Assembly: GCF_001684955.1 (NCBI RefSeq)
Contig: NZ_MAYF01000001.1
Location: 84,991 to 148,990 of the forward strand
DNA length: 64,000 nucleotides
Origin: Chryseobacterium contaminans
GTDB lineage: Bacteria; Bacteroidota; Bacteroidia; Flavobacteriales; Weeksellaceae
Direction: 5' to 3'
The notes below the pieces were generated by a model. That model searched no databases. It was not told the DNA's origin and saw nothing but the letters and a program-made list of their open reading frames with translations. Below are positions 17,142 through 25,954 of the stretch, in pieces. A program made the position numbers and the translations under genes. How positions within the stretch are numbered: the first letter of the stretch is position 1; the number at the start of each line of letters is the position of its first letter.

Positions 17142-17770
17142 TGAAATATCATTTTTTCCTTTTATTCATGCTATTTTCGGTTTTTGGGTTCAGCCAGAAA
17201 TCAAAAGTGGATTTTAAAGCCATTGAAAAGAGCTTCAAAAGTTCTGATTCTCCATACAATTATGAGAAACTTCTTTTCAAGTATAAAGGGTATCCTAAGT
17301 CTCTGGATAGTATAGAAGCACAATATCTTTACTATGGAAGGAATTTCAGGTCGGATAGGATTACAACCCTAGACGAAAGTTTCAAAGGTTTGGCAGAAGC
17401 TTTTAAACAAAACCAATTCGAGGATTGTGTTAAGCAGGGGAAGGCTTTGTATGATAAAGATCCTACAAATCTGGATATTCTGCTCATTCTGCTCAGAGCC
17501 TATGATTCTTTAAAAGATGGGAATAATTTTATCCATCACCTGAGTCAGTTTCGGGCGCTGACAGAAGGGATCAAAAACTCTGGTGACGGAAAATCTGAGA
17601 AAACGGCTTACCTCGTAAATTCGGTAGGAGATGAATATATTCTGCTGAATATTCTGAATATAGGAAATGATTATACCAGAGGATCACAACCTTCGAAGGA
17701 CGGCATGTTCGATATCTGGGAAAAAGGAGGTCAGAAAATATACATCAAGGTCCTTTACTTAGACTTATAA
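17141..17770 (+). CDS. DUF4919 family secreted protein
   Basis: The 209-residue protein starts with a signal peptide (MKYHFFLLFMLFSVFGFSQ), followed by a helical body with DFKAIEKSF, SPYNYEKLLFKYKG and LYYGRNFRSD, matching DUF4919 proteins of Bacteroidetes. No catalytic motif is visible; the helical layout resembles TPR-like folds. It is coupled to hflX by a one-base TAATG overlap. That looks like shared transcription more than shared function, since HflX is cytoplasmic and this product is exported. Confidence 0.75.
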   Translation: MKYHFFLLFMLFSVFGFSQKSKVDFKAIEKSFKSSDSPYNYEKLLFKYKGYPKSLDSIEAQYLYYGRNFRSDRITTLDESFKGLAEAFKQNQFEDCVKQGKALYDKDPTNLDILLILLRAYDSLKDGNNFIHHLSQFRALTEGIKNSGDGKSEKTAYLVNSVGDEYILLNILNIGNDYTRGSQPSKDGMFDIWEKGGQKIYIKVLYLDL

Positions 17771-17794
17771 ATTAATTTAAAAAAAGAACACTTA

Positions 17795-19075
17795 GTGGAA
17801 TTATATTATTCATTTTCAGCATTAATCGTATTAGCATCCATATTTGCCTATCTTAACTACAGGTTTTTAAAACTTCCAAGTACTATTGGAATAATGGTGA
17901 TTGCCATTGTGGTTTCCATTTTCCTGGTTATGTTTGGAGAAACAGTGCTTCCAAGAACTTTCGGACATCTCCATAATCTGATGAACAGCATCGATTTTAC
18001 AGAGGTATTGATGGGAGCGATGCTTAATTTCCTTCTTTTTGCTGGAGGAATTCATATTAACATTAATGATCTTAAAGAACAATTCCGGCCAGTGCTGATA
18101 TTTTCTACAGCAGGAGTTGTAATTTCCACTTTTGTAGTAGGTTTTGGAATGTTTTATTTGCTTCCATATGTAGGAATTAAGCTTCCGTTTATCTACTGTC
18201 TTGTTTTCGGAGCATTGATTTCTCCTACCGATCCGGTAGCGGTTCTGAGTGTACTGAAGCAAGCAAATGTTTCTAAATCATTAGAGACAAAAGTAGCCGG
18301 GGAATCTCTTTTTAACGATGGTATGGCGGTTGTGGTATTTACAGTAGTATTACAGCTTGCCGTTGGAAAAGAAGTAGATCTTGGAGTAGAAAACATTGGA
18401 TTACTATTGCTTCATGAAGCTGGTGGAGGACTTTTACTGGGTGTTTTACTCGGTTGGGTGACTTCCAGGTTAATGCGTGAGGTGGATGATTATATTATTT
18501 CCGTACTGGTAACACTTTCTGTAGTGATGGGTGGTTATCTTATTGCAAGACAAATGCATATTTCAGGGCCATTAACGATGGTTGCTGCAGGATTATTCAT
18601 GGGGAATTTTAACCGGAACTTCAAAATGAAATCGGTTACTCAGGACTATCTTATCAAATTCTGGGAGCTGATTGACGAAATCCTGAATGCCGTTCTATTC
18701 TTATTCATCGGGTTTGAACTTTTAATGATTAAAGACCTGAAGCATTTCATGATTCCTGGATTAGTAGCCATTTTAGTAGTTCTTTTTGCAAGGTTTATTT
18801 CCATCTGGGGTCCTACAAAGTTTACCTCTCTCAGACGAAGCTTCAGCCCGCAAACCGTAAAAGTGTTGGTTTGGGGAGGAATCCGCGGTGGTGTTTCCAT
18901 TGCCTTGGCGATGTCTATTCCTAAAAGTGAGTATAGTGAGATAATCTTAAGTATCACTTATTGTGTGGTAGTGTTCTCCATCATTGTTCAAGGGCTTACC
19001 ATTGCAAAAGTTGCCAATCCTAAACAGATTGTAAAGGAAGAAGAGGAAAATACTGTTGTAGAGCATAAAGCTTAG
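17795..19075 (+). CDS. CPA1-type Na+/H+ antiporter
   Basis: The 426-residue membrane protein has about 12 hydrophobic segments and the hallmarks of CPA1 exchangers: SPTDPVAVLS (about residues 146-155) and the ion-binding Asn-Asp pair in GESLFNDGMAVVVF (about 170-183). It exchanges cytoplasmic Na+ (or K+) for protons for pH and salt balance. A RGGVSIALAMSIP motif lies near residue 370. The start is a GTG (17795) after an A-rich tract; no in-frame ATG lies near. It follows DUF4919 by 24 bases and precedes alkD by 20, suggesting one transcript from hflX. Confidence 0.93.
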   Translation: MELYYSFSALIVLASIFAYLNYRFLKLPSTIGIMVIAIVVSIFLVMFGETVLPRTFGHLHNLMNSIDFTEVLMGAMLNFLLFAGGIHININDLKEQFRPVLIFSTAGVVISTFVVGFGMFYLLPYVGIKLPFIYCLVFGALISPTDPVAVLSVLKQANVSKSLETKVAGESLFNDGMAVVVFTVVLQLAVGKEVDLGVENIGLLLLHEAGGGLLLGVLLGWVTSRLMREVDDYIISVLVTLSVVMGGYLIARQMHISGPLTMVAAGLFMGNFNRNFKMKSVTQDYLIKFWELIDEILNAVLFLFIGFELLMIKDLKHFMIPGLVAILVVLFARFISIWGPTKFTSLRRSFSPQTVKVLVWGGIRGGVSIALAMSIPKSEYSEIILSITYCVVVFSIIVQGLTIAKVANPKQIVKEEEENTVVEHKA

Positions 19076-19095
19076 TTTTTAAAATCAGGTGATAT

Positions 19096-19818
19096 ATGAG
19101 TACGGGTATTGTTAAAGAAATACAGGAAGCCCTTGCGGTATTATCCATTCCTGAAAAAGCAGAATTCTTTCCAAGATTTTTCAAAACAGGAGAAGGAGAA
19201 TATGGTGAAGGAGATTTGTTTCTCGGTGTAACAGTGCCTGATCAGAGATCTGTTGCTAAAGAATATTATTCAAAGATCAATCTAAAAGAACTGAGTGAAA
19301 TCCTTTCTTCAAAATACCATGAACATCGGCTGACGGCTCTTTTTATGCTGATTTCAAAGTTTGAAAAAACAAAAGATATAGCGGTAAAAGATGGAATCGT
19401 AGAATTTTACCTTAGCCATCTTCAATATGTTAATAACTGGGATCTTGTAGATTCCAGTTGTTATAAAATTCTTGGAAGGTATGCTTATGAAAACAAGAAA
19501 GAAACACTGTTAAGAGATCTTTCTGAAGCAGAAGAGATGTGGCATAAGAGAATTGCTGTGGTGGGAACCATGCATTATATCAAAAAAGGATCTTATGATC
19601 TTACCAAAGAATTCGTAACCAGGAACCTGAAACATTCCCATGACCTGATGCATAAAGCCAATGGCTGGCTGCTGCGTGAAATGGGAAATAAAAATGAGCA
19701 GGAGCTCATAGGCTATCTGAACAAATATTATAAAGAAATGCCAAGAACCTGTCTGCGTTATGCCATTGAAAAGCTGGACGAAGATCTTCGTCAGGATTAT
19801 CTGAAAGGACGTATCTAG
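19096..19818 (+). CDS. DNA alkylation repair glycosylase AlkD
   Basis: The 240-residue HEAT-repeat-like protein matches AlkD, a DNA glycosylase that removes positively charged alkylated bases (N3-methyladenine, N7-methylguanine) without base flipping. The key residues of the family appear: Trp115 and Asp119 in NNWDLVD, Arg152 in HKRIAVVG, and Trp191 in KANGWLLRE. The protein is cytoplasmic. It is the last gene of the hflX-led cluster; no strong terminator follows, but a new promoter box lies at 19923. Confidence 0.93.
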   Translation: MSTGIVKEIQEALAVLSIPEKAEFFPRFFKTGEGEYGEGDLFLGVTVPDQRSVAKEYYSKINLKELSEILSSKYHEHRLTALFMLISKFEKTKDIAVKDGIVEFYLSHLQYVNNWDLVDSSCYKILGRYAYENKKETLLRDLSEAEEMWHKRIAVVGTMHYIKKGSYDLTKEFVTRNLKHSHDLMHKANGWLLREMGNKNEQELIGYLNKYYKEMPRTCLRYAIEKLDEDLRQDYLKGRI

Positions 19819-19922
19819 ATACCCCAAAAAGCGGTAGGTGTTCCGGCTGGAAAAAAGTACCGGAAAACAGCTATTTATGCTCTAAAAATCAAAGATTATA
19901 AGGATTTAAGGCCAGAATTGAG

Positions 19923-19930
19923 TAATTTTG
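19923..19930 (+). promoter_or_regulatory. Minus-7 box of lipoprotein operon
   Basis: TAATTTTG fits TAnnTTTG and lies 17 bases before the ATG at 19948. It excludes a possible earlier start at 19918 and fixes the lipoprotein start. Confidence 0.5.
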
Positions 19931-19947
19931 TGGTTTTAAACCCAATC

Positions 19948-20616
19948 ATGAAAAATTTTCTTAAAATATTTCTTTTATTTCTCCCTTTATTATTTCTGAC
20001 AAGTTGTTTTGACATTCTTGATAAAGTAAATATCAAAGCTGACGGTACCGGGGAATATACCATTATTCTTAACGCCAGTAAGAGTAAAACAAGGCTGGCA
20101 TCCATCTCCAAGATGGAAACCATCAACGGGAAGAAAGTTCCCAAAAAAGCTGAAATTGAAAAGAAAATCAATGAAGCTGCAACCATTTTTAAAGGAACTC
20201 CAGGAATCAGCAATGTGAAAACATCCGTAGACCTGGAGAATTATATCATTAAGCTGAGCTGTAATTTCAAAAAAATTGAAAACATCAATGCAGGTCTGGA
20301 AAAACTTAAAACTCAGAAAATATTAGGTAAAATGGTTCCTACACAGGTTTATAGTCAGAATCTTGAGAAAAAAACGTTGACAAGAAATAAAGTCAATACC
20401 TTCAAAGAAGATTATGATAAAATGACTAAGGCAGATAAAGAGGTTTTCAATGATGCAAAATATACTTCCATTATGCAGTTTGAAAATACTGTAAAATCAC
20501 AAACCAATAACACTTACGTGCTTTCACCCAACAAAAAAGCACTTAAGCTGGAGGCTGATATCCTGGATCTTATTCTTCAGAAAAAACAAATACAGAACAC
20601 GATTCTTTTTCAATAA
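19948..20616 (+). CDS. Lipoprotein of unknown function
   Basis: Starting at ATG 19948 gives MKNFLKIFLLFLPLLFLTSC, a lipoprotein signal with the Cys at residue 20. The mature part of about 200 residues begins FDILDKVNIKADGTGEYTI, with a beta-hairpin pattern, and is Lys-rich. No known domain is recognised. It is the first of three genes (this, 20634, 22659) with short gaps of 17 and 0 bases, all exported or membrane-bound, so they likely act together at the envelope. Confidence 0.75.
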   Translation: MKNFLKIFLLFLPLLFLTSCFDILDKVNIKADGTGEYTIILNASKSKTRLASISKMETINGKKVPKKAEIEKKINEAATIFKGTPGISNVKTSVDLENYIIKLSCNFKKIENINAGLEKLKTQKILGKMVPTQVYSQNLEKKTLTRNKVNTFKEDYDKMTKADKEVFNDAKYTSIMQFENTVKSQTNNTYVLSPNKKALKLEADILDLILQKKQIQNTILFQ

Positions 20617-20633
20617 ATTTCTAAACTATAGGC

Positions 20634-22658
20634 ATGAAATCTATCTTAATAAAAACACAAACAATTATTTTCGTACTCTTTGGCTTTACCTTGGGTTTTG
20701 CCCAAAACAGCATGAAAATTCCGTCTGACGCCGTATTTTATATGGAAGTTAACGGGAAACAGCTTAACCATAAAATCAACTGGAATAAGCTGAATCCTTT
20801 GCTGCACGAACTCAGCAAAAAAGACAAAGAAAAAGTCTCATGGACGGATTATTCCAAAACAGGAATCAAATACGATGCTGTTCAGTATCATTATGCCAGT
20901 TTTAATGATTCCATCAAGACTTATAATACCCATTTTATCATTGATAATAAGGAAAAATTCCAGGAGTTTGTTAATTCTATGAAGAAGAAAGGACAGGAGG
21001 TATTCAACAGAAAGAATTATTCTTACGTAGACATTGATGATGATATTTTTGTAGCTTGGAACGGGAGCCGTGCTGTTCTCAGTATGATTAGCTATACAAG
21101 ACCTTATAAAGGAGATCTTTGGGCTGAAGAGGCTGTTACAGACAGTACTGCAGTTGCCGTTGCTGATTCGGCTGTCGTTGCAGCAGATGCTACAGATGTT
21201 TATGCAGATGAGCAGGAAAAACCTTTTGATTATAAAGAAGAAATCAAAAATCTGAAGGAAGATATTAAGTATCTGAAAGAAAGTATTAAAGATAATAACA
21301 AAGAAATTGCAAGAATTCAGAAAGATATCAAATACCTTCAAAAACATCATAAATATCCTAAAGAGAAAGAAAGTGCAGAGATTCCTTATGAAGAAGGAGA
21401 AATGCCTAATGAAGCTTATGATGAAGAAGCGGAAAAAGCTTATCAGAAAGAGCAGGACTCTATCCGCAGGGAAGATTTTAAGATTGTTCAAAAGAATGCT
21501 GAAGACAGGTTTGACCAATATTTCAACTCGAATTTAGAAATCGAAGTCCCTAAAGAAATGCTGTCGTTCAGAGATGGTAATTCTGATGTTTTTGTTTATA
21601 CAGATTATGGAAGGATTGTTAATGAGGGACTTTATGGTAAGGCAACGAAGTATTATTCTTACGGGCAGCTCTTCAAAAATATGTACAATTCCGATCATTC
21701 TTACAACCTGTATTTCGATAAAGACAAAGTAAGATTGGTAAATAATTATCAGCATAAAAATTCTGAGATTCAGAAGAGCATGTCTGCAATTTATAAGGGA
21801 AAGAAAAACAGAAAGCTTTTGGAACTTATCAATGAAAAAAGTGTTGGTTACTACGCCCTGAATGTAAACGGTGCAAAATGTTTTGATATGATGTACAGCC
21901 TTCTTCAGAATTCCGGAGTTAATGACTACAAGAAAGAAATGGAGCTCATCATGGAAACCATGAAAATTATTCTTGATGAAGAAGCTATTGCCAAAATAGC
22001 ACCAGGAAACGGAATTTTTGTTCTGAATGAATTGAAATCTAAAACAGTAGAATATACGGATTACGAATACGATGCTGATTTCAATGAAAAAGAAGTAAAG
22101 AAAACGAAGGAAATTGCAGTTCCTAACTTCACTTTCGCTTTTGCAACGGAGAATGAAGGCTATTGGAACCGTATGTTTGATATGCTGGCTGCCAATAAGA
22201 AATTCTCTAAAAGATTCTCTAAAAAAGGAAACTTATACACCTTTAAAGAAGAGAAAGAAGGAGGATATATTGACCAATTATTCTTTACTGTAAAAGATGG
22301 AGTGGTATATCTGATGAGTTCTGCAGATAATATGTTATCGACAAATCAATCTGATATTTCCAGAAAATGGGCGAAAGATTCTGCTAAATATCCTTTATCC
22401 GGAAGATTGGATCTTCAGAAGCTTTTAACAGGTCTAGACAAAGAATTTAAGAGTCCTAAAGAAAGAAAAACATTGGATGCTATTAGAAAAAATATAGGAG
22501 AACTGTACTATAAAACAGAAGTGAAAGGGGAGAGCATTCAGACTGAAATGAATTATAATATCAAAGATTCTTCTGAGAACAGTTTGATGTATTTCTTCGA
22601 TATATTCGATCAGATTTTTAAAACAAAAGAAACAGAAAAGAAATCACCTATACTATAG
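20634..22658 (+). CDS. Large secreted protein, DUF4836-like, with coiled coil
   Basis: The 674-residue protein has a signal peptide (ending GFAQ). The opening IPSDAVFYMEVNGKQL recalls DUF4836-type Bacteroidetes proteins, in which two similar halves are built of sheets. A charged coiled coil of about 40 residues (199-239, repeats of KNLKEDIKYLKESI type) and an acidic stretch (about 245-275) split the two halves. The second half has SVGYYALNVNGAKC and a C-terminal LSGRLDLQKLL. Function unknown. Its stop is directly followed by the ATG of the next gene (22658/22659), a related protein. Confidence 0.65.
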   Translation: MKSILIKTQTIIFVLFGFTLGFAQNSMKIPSDAVFYMEVNGKQLNHKINWNKLNPLLHELSKKDKEKVSWTDYSKTGIKYDAVQYHYASFNDSIKTYNTHFIIDNKEKFQEFVNSMKKKGQEVFNRKNYSYVDIDDDIFVAWNGSRAVLSMISYTRPYKGDLWAEEAVTDSTAVAVADSAVVAADATDVYADEQEKPFDYKEEIKNLKEDIKYLKESIKDNNKEIARIQKDIKYLQKHHKYPKEKESAEIPYEEGEMPNEAYDEEAEKAYQKEQDSIRREDFKIVQKNAEDRFDQYFNSNLEIEVPKEMLSFRDGNSDVFVYTDYGRIVNEGLYGKATKYYSYGQLFKNMYNSDHSYNLYFDKDKVRLVNNYQHKNSEIQKSMSAIYKGKKNRKLLELINEKSVGYYALNVNGAKCFDMMYSLLQNSGVNDYKKEMELIMETMKIILDEEAIAKIAPGNGIFVLNELKSKTVEYTDYEYDADFNEKEVKKTKEIAVPNFTFAFATENEGYWNRMFDMLAANKKFSKRFSKKGNLYTFKEEKEGGYIDQLFFTVKDGVVYLMSSADNMLSTNQSDISRKWAKDSAKYPLSGRLDLQKLLTGLDKEFKSPKERKTLDAIRKNIGELYYKTEVKGESIQTEMNYNIKDSSENSLMYFFDIFDQIFKTKETEKKSPIL

Positions 22659-23897
22659 ATGAAAAAAAAGAAGATCATTGTCCCGTTACTTGTATTGCTA
22701 GCCGTTGCAGTATACTTTGTGGTTTTTCATAAAGATAAAAGCCTCAGATATATTCCTGAAAATGCAGATGCGGTTGTTTTAATCGATAGTAAGAAACTAA
22801 TGGGACAATACCTCTTCAGCTTGGCAACACATCCTTCAGAGTGGTCTGGAGGTGATATAAAAAGCAAAAATTCCACCTCATTCAAAGATTCAGGAGTCAG
22901 AATTCCGGATTTTTTGCAGATTTTCCATATTAAAGACACTAAGTTCTCAGAATGGTATAGCGTTTTAGAGCTTAAAGATCCTCAAAAGTTCATTGCTTTT
23001 TTAAAGAAGCGGAATTTTACTGATAATGGAAATAACCGTTTTCAGAAGGAACAATTTTTCTTTGTAATAGAAGGTAATCATTGTATAGCAGGTACTTCTG
23101 ATCTTGCTTTTGAAACGATTAATAAAAAGCTTCTTCAAACACCTTTAAATCCTGCTAGAAATGCAGAAGAGTTTATTCAAAATACAGTAGGAAGTATTTC
23201 ATTCATTTCAGGACAGAAAATTCAGAATTTTTCTATTGAACTGCATGATGATGAAATTGAGATCAAAAATAATTCAAACCAGAAGATTTTTAATGCAATT
23301 GCCTCCAAACTTCAGAAAAGTGATCAATTTCTGGAAATGGAATTAGATCAGGAGAACATCAGAAACTTCAGCCGTTTTTTCAATAAAAGCATTGCAGATT
23401 CTTCACAAGCTACTTTCTTAAGAGCTATTGCTGATCTTGAGCAGGTAAATGATACCATTGTCAGCTATGAATTTGATGATAATTTTAATGAAGTTGAAAA
23501 AAAGACCTTTCAGAAGATTACACAGCCTAATTATAGTATTGATATTCAAAGTAAAGATGCGGAGAAGACATGGGCCTATTTTCAATCTGAAAAATGGATA
23601 AATGGAGAAAATCAATTCACGGCAATTCCTTTCCAGCCTAATGAAATAACTAAAAATAATAACGGAGTTGTTATAAAATCTACAAGAAGGCCTGTGGTTA
23701 TAGCTCCTCAATTAAAAGAAAACTATATCCTGATTCGAAACAATTCTTTGTTGTATTCATCTTTGAAAACATTGAGTAATACAGAGAAAAAAGTTATTTC
23801 TGATATTGATTATGTGCTGTATGGGAATAAATCACAGGATTATTGGCTGAAAATAAAAGCGAAAAAAGGAAATTTACCCTTAATTTTACGGTGGTAA
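22659..23897 (+). CDS. Membrane-anchored protein related to the previous gene
   Basis: The 412-residue protein has an N-terminal hydrophobic anchor (IIVPLLVLLAVAVYFVVF). It then has a YIPENADAVVLIDSKKL opening like the previous protein's IPSDAVFYMEVNGKQL, and later NDTIVSYEFDDNFNEVEKKTFQKI, close to EYTDYEYDADFNEKEVKKTKEI there. The two are therefore distant paralogues. It starts at the base after the previous stop codon. No catalytic motif is seen. Function unknown; the shared operon suggests a complex. Confidence 0.65.
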   Translation: MKKKKIIVPLLVLLAVAVYFVVFHKDKSLRYIPENADAVVLIDSKKLMGQYLFSLATHPSEWSGGDIKSKNSTSFKDSGVRIPDFLQIFHIKDTKFSEWYSVLELKDPQKFIAFLKKRNFTDNGNNRFQKEQFFFVIEGNHCIAGTSDLAFETINKKLLQTPLNPARNAEEFIQNTVGSISFISGQKIQNFSIELHDDEIEIKNNSNQKIFNAIASKLQKSDQFLEMELDQENIRNFSRFFNKSIADSSQATFLRAIADLEQVNDTIVSYEFDDNFNEVEKKTFQKITQPNYSIDIQSKDAEKTWAYFQSEKWINGENQFTAIPFQPNEITKNNNGVVIKSTRRPVVIAPQLKENYILIRNNSLLYSSLKTLSNTEKKVISDIDYVLYGNKSQDYWLKIKAKKGNLPLILRW

Positions 23898-23921
23898 CCT
23901 GGAAACTGAAAAAATCCTTTA

Positions 23922-24260
23922 ATGGCTCCATCAGAAATTGCTTTGCTCAAGACCTGTACACATTATTTTTTACATTTTGTGTTTCCTGTCTTTATTGCGT
24001 TGGTCTTTTATCCTAAGAACTGGAAGAAGGCATATTTTATATTATTGGCAACAATGCTGGTAGATCTGGATCATCTTTTTGCCAATCCTATCTTTGATCC
24101 TTCGAGAGAAAGTATCGGTTTTCACTTTTTACATTCCTATTATGCCATTGCGGTGTATTTTTTGCTGCTGTTTTTTAGAGGAAATATCAGAATTGTCGCT
24201 ATCGGATTGCTTTTTCATATGTTGACAGATTACCAGGACTTTAACTTCTGGCCTCATTAA
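23922..24260 (+). CDS. DUF6122-like small membrane protein
   Basis: The 112-residue protein has three or four hydrophobic segments with charged motifs at their ends: THYFLHFVFPV, LLATMLVDLDHLFANP and LFHMLTDYQDF. Conserved His and Asp residues next to membrane segments recall the LexA-regulated/YdjM-like membrane hydrolases, and the sequence resembles DUF6122 proteins of Flavobacteriia. The activity is not known. It lies 24 bases after the previous gene. Confidence 0.65.
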   Translation: MAPSEIALLKTCTHYFLHFVFPVFIALVFYPKNWKKAYFILLATMLVDLDHLFANPIFDPSRESIGFHFLHSYYAIAVYFLLLFFRGNIRIVAIGLLFHMLTDYQDFNFWPH

Positions 24261-24326
24261 AATAACATTAATATTTTCTTTTGATCTTGAAAATATTATA
24301 GATTTTTTGTATTTTGTAGTCACTAT

Positions 24327-25397
24327 ATGAGACTTAAAGAACTTTTACATTACACCTATATTTTTCCTGTCCTTGCGGTAGGGTACTACTTTTCCGGACT
24401 GATGGGAACCGGCGTTATTTATGATATTATTGCCGGCGTTTTACTTATTGGGAGTGTTCTATCGGCAGTACACCATGCGGAAATGGTGGCTCATAAAGTA
24501 GGAGAACCTTTCGGAACCATTATCCTTGCTCTTTGTATTACCATTATTGAAGTAGCCTTAATCATCTCACTGATGGTTGCCGGCGGAGATCAGGCGATCA
24601 CGCTGGCCAGAGATACCGTTTTCGCCGCCGTAATGCTGATCCTGAACGGAATTTTAGGGATCTGTATTCTGGTAGGAGGCGTCAAATACCATGAACAGTT
24701 CTTTGCAAGAACCTCAGCCACTACTTATCTGGTAAGTATCGTTTCCATTTTAGTGCTTACCCTTGTACTTCCTAACTTTACTTCAAGTGTTAACGGGCCT
24801 TTTTATAACGAAGCACAGCTTATTTTCATATCTATTGCCTGCCTTGCTATTTATGGAGTTTTCCTGATGGTACAGACGGTAAGGCACAGAAGCTACTTTG
24901 TTGTTCCCGATGAACATCCTGAAGAACATTATATTCCTACTTTAACAAAAACGCTTATCAGCTTTGGATTCCTGGTGGTTTGCCTGATTATTGTTGTTTT
25001 AATGGCAAAAGGACTTTCAGATACTATTGAAGGAATGGTACAGAGCGTAGGAGCTCCAAAATCACTTGTTGGGGTAATTATTGCAGCGGTTGTTCTTCTT
25101 CCGGAAGGAGTTGCGGCCATCAGAGCAGCAAGAAGTAATCAGATACAATCCAGTTTAAATCTGGCATTGGGATCTGCATTGGCAAGTATCGGATTAACAA
25201 TTCCAGCTGTTTCTGTAGTTTGTATTATGTACGATATTCCTTTAGTTTTGGGATTGGATAAGAAAGATGTCATTCTTCTTTCCCTATCAGTCTTTATCGT
25301 TATGCTTTCATTAAGCCGTGGAAAGACAAATATCCTGTATGGAACCGTGCTTTTAGTGAACCTTGCTGCGTATATCTTTACGGTGATTGTTCCTTAA
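24327..25397 (+). CDS. Ca2+/H+ antiporter, ChaA type
   Basis: The 356-residue protein has about 11 membrane segments in two inverted halves, each with the acidic motif of the CaCA superfamily. The first half has HKVGEPFGTIILALCITIIE (about 52-71), the second VVLLPEGVAAIRAARSNQIQ (about 250-270). It exports Ca2+ or monovalent cations in exchange for protons across the inner membrane. The gene stands between the DUF6122 gene and a convergent globin gene. No terminator is obvious in the short gap. Confidence 0.92.
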   Translation: MRLKELLHYTYIFPVLAVGYYFSGLMGTGVIYDIIAGVLLIGSVLSAVHHAEMVAHKVGEPFGTIILALCITIIEVALIISLMVAGGDQAITLARDTVFAAVMLILNGILGICILVGGVKYHEQFFARTSATTYLVSIVSILVLTLVLPNFTSSVNGPFYNEAQLIFISIACLAIYGVFLMVQTVRHRSYFVVPDEHPEEHYIPTLTKTLISFGFLVVCLIIVVLMAKGLSDTIEGMVQSVGAPKSLVGVIIAAVVLLPEGVAAIRAARSNQIQSSLNLALGSALASIGLTIPAVSVVCIMYDIPLVLGLDKKDVILLSLSVFIVMLSLSRGKTNILYGTVLLVNLAAYIFTVIVP

Positions 25398-25429
25398 GAA
25401 GAGTCTCATAACATGAATCACGGAGCTTG

Positions 25430-25810
25430 TTAAAGTCTTCGGGCTAATTCCATTTTAAAGGCCATCAGCTTGGCTATATTTTCAGATTTATAGATGGCCA
25501 TATCAGCATTTTCACCTACGAAATTTTCTTCAATGGTGGTTCTCCATAGTTCCAGCCATCTGTCGAAATGTTTTTGTTCCATAGCTTGTATTTCGTTGAT
25601 CGGAAAATGTACTCCCATTGGATTTCCTTTGTAAGTCATCTGCCCAAAAAGGATAGATTCCCAAAATGAATACATCTTAGGAAGGTGTTTGTCCCAATCT
25701 ACTTTGGCAATATCATTGAAGAAGAAACCAATAGTTTCATCTTTTACTACTTTAGCATAAAATGAATTAACCAGGTGTTCAATGTCTTCTCTTGATTTAA
25801 GCTTTTTCAT
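25430..25810 (-). CDS. Group III truncated haemoglobin
   Basis: The 126-residue protein fits group III truncated globins. It has the proximal haem ligand His81 (QKHFDRWLELW), a Trp at 89 as usual for this group, and the FYAKVVKDETIGFFF helix-B region. These proteins bind haem in the cytoplasm and are linked to nitric oxide or oxygen chemistry in microaerobic life. It is divergent from the KirBac gene. A TAAATTTG box (25822-25815 on the minus strand) lies only four bases before the ATG, suggesting a leaderless transcript. Confidence 0.92.
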   Translation of the reverse strand: MKKLKSREDIEHLVNSFYAKVVKDETIGFFFNDIAKVDWDKHLPKMYSFWESILFGQMTYKGNPMGVHFPINEIQAMEQKHFDRWLELWRTTIEENFVGENADMAIYKSENIAKLMAFKMELARRL

Positions 25811-25814
25811 ATCC

Positions 25815-25822
25815 CAAATTTA
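25815..25822 (-). promoter_or_regulatory. Minus-7 box right before the globin start
   Basis: TAAATTTG on the minus strand, ending four bases before the ATG at 25810. No good minus-33 box is seen at the usual spacing. Confidence 0.4.
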
Positions 25823-25883
25823 CTGTAAAATCAAATTGAATAAGTAAAGGATTCAATTGATAAAATTCATGAAAACAATATTT

Positions 25884-25891
25884 TATCTTTG
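25884..25891 (+). promoter_or_regulatory. Minus-7 box of KirBac gene
   Basis: TATCTTTG is an exact match to TAnnTTTG, 63 bases upstream of the KirBac start. Confidence 0.5.
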
Positions 25892-25954
25892 TATCCGGAA
25901 TAGGATGAAGGTCATGGTTAATAAATTAAACTATTAAAAAACAAATGAGATAAG

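Noticed and set aside
20838..21518. A 226-residue open frame opposite the coiled-coil protein
   Set aside because: It is Phe/Leu/Ile-rich as expected from the complement of Lys/Glu-rich codons; no start or family.
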